Shown here one piece after another: positions 7,692 to 14,132 of a DNA stretch of 64,000 nucleotides. Source of the stretch: DAHUYF01 sp035945115 (GTDB lineage: Bacteria > Pseudomonadota > Alphaproteobacteria > ATCC43930 > CGMCC-115725); contig DASZAN010000032.1 of NCBI GenBank assembly GCA_035945115.1, forward strand, positions 1 to 64,000, written 5' to 3'. The position numbers and the translations under genes were made by a program. The notes under the pieces were generated by a model. The model was not told where the DNA came from. It did no database searches and saw only the letters and a program-made list of their open reading frames with translations. Each line of letters opens with the position of its first letter. Positions within the stretch are counted from its first letter, which is position 1.

Positions 7692-8960
7692 TCAGGGCTG
7701 CCCGGCGTAGGGATAGACGAAATCACCCGTTTTGTAGGCGGGCGGGTAGAGAATGACTTGCGTTCCCGGGCGCTTGAATTGCTCGAGATCATTGCCGGCG
7801 ATGCCGCGGTACTGCACGAAGAGCGCACGCGGGTCGCTGGGCTCGCCACTCTCGCCGAAGGCGATGTCGCCTACCACGGTGCTGAAGCGCGTCTTGTGGA
7901 GATATGCGGCGATCGCCGCCTGATCGAGGCTCTTCACCGCCTCGATCGCCTGCGTCAGCACCTGCATGCGCGCATAGGCGTAGGGAGGCGTATAGAAACC
8001 GAGCGGATCGGCGCCCGCTTCCGCCGCCTTCCCTTGATAGCGGGCGAGGAAATCGGCGAGGCCAGGAAAGTTCATCGTCGGCGCCGGCACAAAGACATCC
8101 CAATAAACGAGGCCGTTCAAGAGGGGACCCAGCTGCTGCTTCACCGCGGCGTATTGCAGGCCGATCATGCCGCCGCCGAACATTCGCGCCTTGAGCCTGG
8201 CCTCGTTCGCGGCACGGATGATGCCCACGGTGTCGGCGGGATATGACGCGACGTAGACGATATCGGGCTCAGCCGCTTGGATCGCGCGGATCACCGGCGC
8301 GAAGTCGACGGTGGCGGGCGGATAGCGCTGGCTGTAGACGACCTTGAGCCCATGCTTTTCGGCGTTGTCGCGCGCACCATCCACGGCGATGCGGCCGAAC
8401 TCGGCATCGGCGCCGACGAGCGCGATGGTGCGGGGCGGCGGCGTCATGCTCATGGCCACGTCGATATAGCCGCGCGAGAACTCATGCGTCGGATCGTCGC
8501 CGCTCGGCACGATCTGGAAATAGCGGCCGTAGTGGAACTGCTGATTGACGGCGAGGCCGAAGAGGCTCACCAGCACGAGGCCGCGCTGCATCGCGATCGG
8601 CACTAGCGGCGCAATCATGTTGGTGGCGTAGCCGGAGACGATGAGGTCGACCTTGTCGACGTCGAGAAGCTTGCTGTAGAGCCCGGGAACGGTCGTGCCG
8701 TTGCTTTGATCGTCGTAATAGACGAGCTCGACCGGCCGGCCCAGCAGGCCGCCCTTCGCGTTCTGATCGGCGGCCCACATCTCGCTCGCGAGCAACGCGG
8801 CGCGGCCGGTGCCGGCGAGCGGTCCGGTGAGCGCCATGCCGAAGCCGATCTTGAGGGGCTCCGCCGCCACGGCGGCAGCCGGAAAGGCGCCCAGAGCGAG
8901 CACCAACCACATTGATCGAAGGAGCCGCGGCATTGGCGCGCGCCGCCGCGGCAGGCTCAT
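7692..8960 (-). CDS. ABC transporter substrate-binding protein, branched-chain amino acid (LivJ) family
   Basis: 422 residues from ATG 8960, or 413 from the in-frame ATG at residue 10. The second choice gives a cleaner signal peptide (PRLLRSMWLVLALGAFPAAA, cleavage near VAAEP). The mature part begins LKIGFGMALTGPLAGTG, the standard opening of type I periplasmic binding proteins, and the whole length shows Peripla_BP_6-type features such as the YASYPADTVGIIRAA segment. These proteins bind amino acids, amides or aromatic acids. No permease or ATPase gene is adjacent, so the transporter partner must be elsewhere. ATG 8960 overlaps the upstream stop by 4 nt. Confidence 0.85.
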   Translation of the reverse strand: MSLPRRRAPMPRLLRSMWLVLALGAFPAAAVAAEPLKIGFGMALTGPLAGTGRAALLASEMWAADQNAKGGLLGRPVELVYYDDQSNGTTVPGLYSKLLDVDKVDLIVSGYATNMIAPLVPIAMQRGLVLVSLFGLAVNQQFHYGRYFQIVPSGDDPTHEFSRGYIDVAMSMTPPPRTIALVGADAEFGRIAVDGARDNAEKHGLKVVYSQRYPPATVDFAPVIRAIQAAEPDIVYVASYPADTVGIIRAANEARLKARMFGGGMIGLQYAAVKQQLGPLLNGLVYWDVFVPAPTMNFPGLADFLARYQGKAAEAGADPLGFYTPPYAYARMQVLTQAIEAVKSLDQAAIAAYLHKTRFSTVVGDIAFGESGEPSDPRALFVQYRGIAGNDLEQFKRPGTQVILYPPAYKTGDFVYPYAGQP

Positions 8961-9166
8961 CCCGCGCCCACTTGCTCCGTCAGCACGTAGTCGTCGCGCC
9001 GCTCGAGCCAGCCGACCATCTCGGCATCATTGGGCTCGCGAACCTCGAGGCCGTCGCGGTGATCAAGCGCCGCGAGCGCCAGGGCCGTATCGATGGCGTC
9101 GGCCGCATCGCTGGCGCGGACCACCGCCAGTGGCCGATTCTCTTTCGTTACCGTATAGATCCGCAT
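8957..9166 (-). CDS. Small conserved-looking protein, unknown function
   Basis: 69 residues, beginning MRIYTVTKENRPLAVVRASD and ending in a charged tail. There is no signal peptide, membrane segment or cysteine. The start ATG 9166 has a strong GGGAGGG about 7 nt upstream, and the stop overlaps the next gene's ATG (ATGA), so translation is probably coupled to the binding protein. I do not recognise the family. The strong ribosome site and operon position make it a real gene, but its role is open; a cytoplasmic accessory to the operon is one possibility. Confidence 0.72.
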   Translation of the reverse strand: MRIYTVTKENRPLAVVRASDAADAIDTALALAALDHRDGLEVREPNDAEMVGWLERRDDYVLTEQVGAG

Positions 9167-9327
9167 GGCCGGCCCTCCCGCCGAGTGTGTCGATTTTAGC
9201 GCAAACGCCGGGAATTTGTCTCGCGTATCTGCAATTCTCTTTTTTGTAGAAAATAGGATCGGCAAATTCCGTTTTACGAGCGCCTTCGGTCCTGTTGCGG
9301 GCTGATTTGATCGATTCGTCGGAGTGA

Positions 9328-9342
9328 GCAATAAAAAATTGC
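9328..9342. promoter_or_regulatory. Short perfect palindrome upstream of XRE regulator
   Basis: GCAAT-AAAAA-ATTGC, a 15-nt perfect inverted repeat in an AT-rich patch of otherwise GC-rich DNA, about 50 nt before the XRE start. A self-regulated operator is plausible from position alone. The whole 9167-9394 gap is AT-rich and probably carries the divergent promoters. Confidence 0.35.
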
Positions 9343-9394
9343 GGGGCGCCTCGGACTGGCGCAGTCTCATAAAAAAACGGCGACGGGGGGAGGC

Positions 9395-9805
9395 ATGGGC
9401 GAGGGGGCCAAGAACGAGGTTGGGGTCGAGCGGCGCGGCAAGAAAGGCCGCGCCACCGCGCTCGACGTGTTTGCCGGAAGGCGACTGCGCGAAGCGCGGC
9501 TCGATGTGCGCATGACGCAGGAAGAGCTGGGGCGCGAGCTCGGACTCACCTTCCAAGCCATCCAAAAATACGAATCCGGCGAAAACCGCTTGAGTGTCGG
9601 CCGTTTGGTCGCCGCCGCCAAGGTCCTGCAGAAGCCGATCAGCTATTTCGTGCCCGAGGACGATGGTTGGGCGACGGACGCAGCCGCCTCGCTCTCCTCC
9701 GAGGAGGCGGAGCTCGTCGGCAGCTTCCGCCGCATCAAGCGCGGCGACGCGCGCGACAGCCTCTTGACCCTGGCCCGGCAATTTACCGACATTCCCCGTC
9801 GCTGA
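9395..9805 (+). CDS. XRE-family (Cro/CI-like) transcriptional regulator
   Basis: 136 residues. A basic N-terminal arm of about 25 residues leads into a helix-turn-helix at about 26-82, containing FAGRRLREARLDVRMTQEEL and LTFQAIQKYESGENRLSVGR. A short C-terminal helical tail follows (SLSSEEAELVGSFRRI). Many alphaproteobacteria carry this SinR/RdgA-like layout. The start has GGGGGAGGC just upstream. The next gene begins 14 nt after the stop and looks co-transcribed, so the two may form a regulator plus sensor or partner unit. The target is unknown; the palindrome at 9328 may be its operator. Confidence 0.88.
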   Translation: MGEGAKNEVGVERRGKKGRATALDVFAGRRLREARLDVRMTQEELGRELGLTFQAIQKYESGENRLSVGRLVAAAKVLQKPISYFVPEDDGWATDAAASLSSEEAELVGSFRRIKRGDARDSLLTLARQFTDIPRR

Positions 9806-9819
9806 GGGGGATCGCGCCG

Positions 9820-10662
9820 ATGCAGGAGATGCTGGTCGACAAGCGAGGGCGGATCTGGTCGACGCCAGTCCTCGCCCGTCACTACGGCTACCGCTACCCC
9901 GCCGACTTGTCGCTCGCATCCTTCGCCGTGCGCGAGCGTGGCTTCATCCATGTGCGACGCCGTCCCACTGGCGTCGAGATCGCGCTCCGCGCCGGGAAGT
10001 TCACCCAGCGTGGACTCCTCGCTGCGATCCTGGCGCTCGAGCAGATGCCGGCGCGCATGGTCTTGTCGGTTTTCGACGGTGCGCGCTGGACCCACGAGCT
10101 CTTCGCCAGCATGGCCTCGTTCACGCAGCTCGCAGAAGGGCTCGCTGCCGACAAGCCGCTCGGTCCGCAGGAGCCATGGATCGCGACGCGACTTGATCTC
10201 GATGCCCTCGCACAACCTCGCTTGGCGAGCTTGCAACCGCTCGTGAGCCTTTGGGAATCCTCGCGCGGCCGCTTGCCGGAGCAATTCGATCGCCACGTTG
10301 TCGCGGCTGGGCACCAGCCGCGTACGATTTTGCTTCGTCAGGAGAGCGAATCTAAGCGATTTATTTTTGAGCGTGTTCCGTCAGATTTGCGAATGCTCGA
10401 ACCAGATCAGTGGTTAAAGTTTCTCGGGCGCGATCTCGAAGAACTACCCGACCAAAAGTACGGTGCGTGGGCCCACCGCGCCTACACCGAGGTCCTCGCG
10501 AAAGGTCAGCCGCAACTTGACTCCGTGCGAGGAACGACGCGCGAGTCTAGGGGCGGCGCGTTGCGCATACGCTACGACCGCCTCGTGATTCCGTGGACAG
10601 CGGGATCGGATCAATTCGTTAGCACTGTCACCATTCGGCGAGCGCTCGCGATTACCCCCTGA
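9820..10662 (+). CDS. Protein of unknown function with PAS-like C-terminal domain
   Basis: 280 residues from ATG 9820, preceded by GAGGGGG overlapping the XRE stop. No signal peptide or membrane segment is seen. The N-terminal half matches nothing I recognise. The C-terminal part (about 190-275), with FLGRDLEELPDQKYGAWAHR, then LRIRYDRLVIPWTAG and a final beta strand, resembles the PAS_5-type domain found in single-domain proteins of Rhizobiales and Rhodospirillales; this assignment is tentative. Codons from about 10320 to 10420 are less GC-rich than their surroundings. The 3' end overlaps the convergent gene by 52 nt. Confidence 0.65.
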   Translation: MQEMLVDKRGRIWSTPVLARHYGYRYPADLSLASFAVRERGFIHVRRRPTGVEIALRAGKFTQRGLLAAILALEQMPARMVLSVFDGARWTHELFASMASFTQLAEGLAADKPLGPQEPWIATRLDLDALAQPRLASLQPLVSLWESSRGRLPEQFDRHVVAAGHQPRTILLRQESESKRFIFERVPSDLRMLEPDQWLKFLGRDLEELPDQKYGAWAHRAYTEVLAKGQPQLDSVRGTTRESRGGALRIRYDRLVIPWTAGSDQFVSTVTIRRALAITP

Positions 10663-11351
10663 TGCGTGTCTTTGGCTATGTCGGCGAGGAACTGCTGGCG
10701 CGTCTGATATGACACGGCGATCGGTAGATCGAGACCGGCGACGCATATCCACCCGCCTCGAGAAATGGTGAGCGATCCCCAAGCGCGCGCGACACCTGAG
10801 TCAAGGTGAGTGCTATTGATAAGCCCCCAAAAGACCGACGGTTCCCACTTCTCGACCGCATAAGCTTTGCAAGTGCGGGATAATATCTTCGTTAAGCCGA
10901 AGTGCCGGTAGTCGGGCCGTATCCAGGCCCCGCCGATATACACTGTGTGACCCGTTGTCTTGCCGGATCGCACATCGTCGGGAAGATCGATGTATTCGCC
11001 GCGCGCGATGTGCGGTGCGGGGTCCGAATAAAATATGCGCAGCGAGCGAGCCTCCTCGGCGAACGTCGAGCGCGGCCAAAAAAAAGCGCGCGCGGCGTGG
11101 CATGCGACTATCTCGCCGTGGTCGTTTCTCGCTTCGATCCACAGTCCTGTCTCCGGCGTGAGAATACTGAGTGCCGGATCAAGAAGCGGGATGAGCGGCG
11201 GCCAGCTGTCGCGGTTGGCGCGGTTCACCTCCGCGAGCGCGGCCAGGTCGTGTCGACAACGAAGTGATATACCGGCTTCGCCGGCTTGGGCCTCGGCGAG
11301 CTGAAGAAAACGGCATGCGAGGGAGGCGTCCGCATCGAGGGCATAGACCAT
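10611..11351 (-). CDS. GNAT-acetyltransferase-like protein of unknown function
   Basis: 246 residues. The centre has a stretch resembling the acetyl-CoA pyrophosphate loop of GNAT enzymes, YIGGAWIRPDYRHFGLTKIL (about 143-162), followed by a helix and the WGLINSTHLDSG segment. No signal peptide is present. The fold call is by eye and moderate. AAGGGAA precedes ATG 11351. It converges on the PAS-like gene with a 52-nt overlap of coding ends, which is uncommon and could couple their expression. The pair may belong together functionally, but nothing in the sequence shows a substrate. Confidence 0.6.
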   Translation of the reverse strand: MVYALDADASLACRFLQLAEAQAGEAGISLRCRHDLAALAEVNRANRDSWPPLIPLLDPALSILTPETGLWIEARNDHGEIVACHAARAFFWPRSTFAEEARSLRIFYSDPAPHIARGEYIDLPDDVRSGKTTGHTVYIGGAWIRPDYRHFGLTKILSRTCKAYAVEKWEPSVFWGLINSTHLDSGVARAWGSLTISRGGWICVAGLDLPIAVSYQTRQQFLADIAKDTHQGVIASARRMVTVLTN

Positions 11352-11477
11352 GCAAATTCCCTTTCAGATGGTGAGGCAACGGCAACAGACCGCGCTTCAC
11401 AACCTTAGAGGGAAAATGGTTAACAAATTTGCGATGCCCACCGCACCAGCACATGAAGGATCGGTGCGAAGGGACGG

Positions 11478-12362
11478 CTATTCCTCGGCGAAGAAAGCCT
11501 CGATCTCGGCCGCCGTCTCCGCCGGACATTCGTCGCTGAGGTAGTGCCCGCAGGGGAGCGCCACCGCGCGGCGGATGTCGCGCGCGTAGCGGGGCCAGAC
11601 CTCGGCGGGACGGTGGTGCCGGCCGACGCCGCCGGTGGCGCCCCAGAGCAAGAGCACGGGGCACTCCACTTTGCGCCCCGCCGCAACATTGGCGGTGTCC
11701 ATCTCGAGATCGATGCCGACGGTGGCGCGGTAGTCCTCGCACATGGCGTGGATGGTCTCCGGGTTCTTGATGCAGCGGATGTATTCGGCGAGCGCTTCCG
11801 GCTTGAAGAAGCTCAAGCCCGCCGGCGTCTTCGCGAGCTTGTGGCGAATGAAGTATTCGGGATCGGCGCCCATGAGGCGCTCGGGAAAATCATAGGGCTG
11901 CACCATGAAGAACCAGTGATAGGAAAAGACGGCGAAGCCGAGATTGATGTGATTGAGAAGATGATGTTGCGGCAGGATGTCGAGAAAGGCGGCGCGCGTG
12001 ACGCGCTCGGGATGATCGAGGCACATGCGATGGAGCACGCGTGCGCCGCGATCGTGACCGGCCGCGGCAAAGCGGGTGAACCCGAGGCTCCCCATCACCT
12101 CCACCTGATCCTGCGCCATGGCGCGGAAGGAGTAATTCTCGTGCCGCTCGCCGCCGGGCGGCTTCGCGCTGTCGCCGTAGCCACGCAGGTCGGTGCACAC
12201 GACGGTGAAGCGCCGCGCGAGCACCGGCGCCACCGCGTGCCAGGATAGATGCGTGAAGGGGTTGCCGTGCATGAGCAGCACGGGCGGTCCGCTCCCGCCG
12301 TAAACCGCGACGATCTCGGCACCGCCAGTGCGGATCATGCGTCGGGTGAAGCCTTCGAACAT
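11478..12362 (-). CDS. Alpha/beta hydrolase, haloacetate (fluoroacetate) dehalogenase type
   Basis: 294 residues of alpha/beta-hydrolase fold. Compared with my recollection of the fluoroacetate dehalogenase from Rhodopseudomonas palustris, every functional position is present. The nucleophile is Asp104 in GHDRGAR, with carboxylate-binding Arg105 and Arg108, supporting Asp128, the halide-site pair His149-Trp150 (SYHWFF), Tyr211 (EDYR) and the general base His273 (CGHYLSDE). The enzyme would hydrolyse a 2-haloacetate to glycolate in the cytoplasm. Epoxide hydrolases share the fold but lack the double arginine. ATG 12362 has GAGGAGG upstream. It stands alone, divergent from an acyl-CoA ligase across a palindromic repeat. 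Confidence 0.83.
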   Translation of the reverse strand: MFEGFTRRMIRTGGAEIVAVYGGSGPPVLLMHGNPFTHLSWHAVAPVLARRFTVVCTDLRGYGDSAKPPGGERHENYSFRAMAQDQVEVMGSLGFTRFAAAGHDRGARVLHRMCLDHPERVTRAAFLDILPQHHLLNHINLGFAVFSYHWFFMVQPYDFPERLMGADPEYFIRHKLAKTPAGLSFFKPEALAEYIRCIKNPETIHAMCEDYRATVGIDLEMDTANVAAGRKVECPVLLLWGATGGVGRHHRPAEVWPRYARDIRRAVALPCGHYLSDECPAETAAEIEAFFAEE

Positions 12363-12412
12363 GCACGTGCCCTCCTCGTCTCCGCACCACTCGCTCCGCA
12401 TTGTGCGCTTCT

Positions 12413-12530
12413 ACCCCTCACCCTCCCATCGCTTCGCGATGGGCCCTTCCCTCTCCTACAAGGGGCGAGGGGCATAGCGTGCTCGGTGCGCTCCCTCTCC
12501 CCTCGTGGGAGAGGGTTGGGGTGAGGGGGC
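12413..12530. repeat. Intergenic palindromic repeat, long copy
   Basis: Outer arms ACCCCTCACCCTCCC and GTTGGGGTGAGGGGG enclose a small hairpin CCCATCGCTTCGCGATGGG at 12425-12443 and CCCTCTCC/GGGAGAGGG stem parts. It lies between divergent genes and may carry transcripts or promoters for neither; no gene is seen in it. Confidence 0.8.
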
Positions 12531-12582
12531 GGCGATGGCGAGCAAAGCGCGCCAACGCTAGCATGAGCGTCGGGAGGATCGC

Positions 12583-14118
12583 ATGTCGTTCCTCATCAGC
12601 GGCACGCGCACGCTGTCTCGAGAGGCGCTTGTGGCCAGCGCCGCGCGCGCAGCGGCGGGCATGGCGGCGCTCGGCATCGGCGAGGACGATGCGGTGGCGC
12701 TGGTGCTGCGCAACGACTTTGTTTTTTTCGAGGCGGCGCAGGCGGCGGCGCTCATCGGCGCGTACGCCGTCCCGGTCAATTGGCATTTCACCGCGCAGGA
12801 GGCGGGCTACATCATTCGCGATTGCGGCGCGAAGCTCGTCGTCCTCCACGCCGATTTGCTCGAGCGCGTCACCGCGGCCGTTCCCGGCGGTATCCCGATG
12901 CTCGTCGCAGCGACGCCAGCGGAAATCGCCGCCGCTTACGCCATCCCGCCCGAGCGCTGTGCCGTGCCCGCCGAGCATCAAGCATGGGACGCTTGGCTCG
13001 CCCGCCAGGCGCTCTGGACGGCGCCGGCGAAGCCGATGCGTGCCAACATCATCTACACCTCCGGCACGACGGGACAGCCTAAAGGCGTGCGCCGCGCGCC
13101 GGCGACGGCGCGCGAGACGCAGCAGCGCCTGGCGCGCACCATGGCGCAGGTCTTCGGCATCCGCGCCGGCGAGACCATCCGCGCCGGCATCACCGGCCCG
13201 CTCTATCACGCCGCGCCCAACGCCTTCGCGCGCGCTTGCCTGCGCGAAGCCGAATGCATCTTGTTGCAGCCGCGCTTCGATGCGAAGGAATTGCTGCAGC
13301 TCATCGAGCGGCATCGCCTCACCCATATGCACATGGTGCCGACCATGTTCGTGCGCCTGTTGAAGCTGCCTGCGGCGGTGAAGCGACGCTACGACCTCTC
13401 GTCGCTCCGCTTCGTCGTGCATGGTGCCGCCCCCTGTCCGCCCGCCGTAAAGCGCGAGATGATCGCGTGGTGGGGCCCGGTGATCAACGAATACTATGGC
13501 GGCACCGAGACCGGCGGCGCCGTCTTCCACACGGCCGCCGAAGCGCTCGAGAAACCAGGCACGGTCGGACGGCCGATCGAGGGTGCGGCGGTGAAGATCA
13601 TCGACGGCGCGGGCCGCGCGCTCGGCATCGGCGAGGTCGGCGAGATCTATCTCCGCGTCGCCGACAATCCCGACTTCACCTATCAGGGGCTTCCCGAGCA
13701 GCGCCGCGAGATCGAGCGCGATGGATTTATCACCCTTGGCGACATCGGCTATCTCGACAAGGACGGCTATCTCTTCTTGTGCGACCGCGCCCGTGACATG
13801 GTGATCTCGGGCGGCGTCAACATCTATCCCGCGGAAATCGAGCAAGTGCTGGTGACGATGCGGGGCGTGCGCGACTGCGCCGTCTTCGGCATTCCCGATG
13901 AGGAGTACGGCGAATCCCTCTGCGCGCATATCGAAGTCGAGGAGGGCGCGATGCTCTCCGCCGATGAGGTCAAGACCTTCCTGCGTCGCCACCTCGCCGG
14001 CTATAAGGTGCCGAAGCGGATCGAGTTCTGCTCTGCCTTGCCGCGCGAGGATTCCGGCAAAATCTATAAGCGGCAGCTGCGCGCGCCCTATTGGGAAAGA
14101 ACGGGGCGGCAAATCTAG
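12583..14118 (+). CDS. Acyl-CoA synthetase (AMP-dependent ligase family)
   Basis: 511 residues of the ANL superfamily. The P-loop IIYTSGTTGQPKG is at about 156-168, the NEYYGGTETG adenylate motif near 304-313, the hinge region DRARDMVISGGVNIYPAEIE near 403-422, and the adenylation lysine is in SGKIYKRQ near the C-terminus. It would activate a carboxylic acid with ATP and CoA; chain length is not readable. It has no signal peptide. GGAGGATCGC precedes the ATG. The next gene starts 14 nt downstream with its own Shine-Dalgarno, so the two are probably one operon. Confidence 0.88.
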   Translation: MSFLISGTRTLSREALVASAARAAAGMAALGIGEDDAVALVLRNDFVFFEAAQAAALIGAYAVPVNWHFTAQEAGYIIRDCGAKLVVLHADLLERVTAAVPGGIPMLVAATPAEIAAAYAIPPERCAVPAEHQAWDAWLARQALWTAPAKPMRANIIYTSGTTGQPKGVRRAPATARETQQRLARTMAQVFGIRAGETIRAGITGPLYHAAPNAFARACLREAECILLQPRFDAKELLQLIERHRLTHMHMVPTMFVRLLKLPAAVKRRYDLSSLRFVVHGAAPCPPAVKREMIAWWGPVINEYYGGTETGGAVFHTAAEALEKPGTVGRPIEGAAVKIIDGAGRALGIGEVGEIYLRVADNPDFTYQGLPEQRREIERDGFITLGDIGYLDKDGYLFLCDRARDMVISGGVNIYPAEIEQVLVTMRGVRDCAVFGIPDEEYGESLCAHIEVEEGAMLSADEVKTFLRRHLAGYKVPKRIEFCSALPREDSGKIYKRQLRAPYWERTGRQI

Positions 14119-14132
14119 AGGGAGGTGAAGCG

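Noticed and set aside
12418..14112. 564-codon open frame antisense to the acyl-CoA synthetase
   Set aside because: It mirrors a well-supported enzyme gene, has no recognisable domain, and such long antisense frames are expected in high-GC DNA with strong third-position bias.
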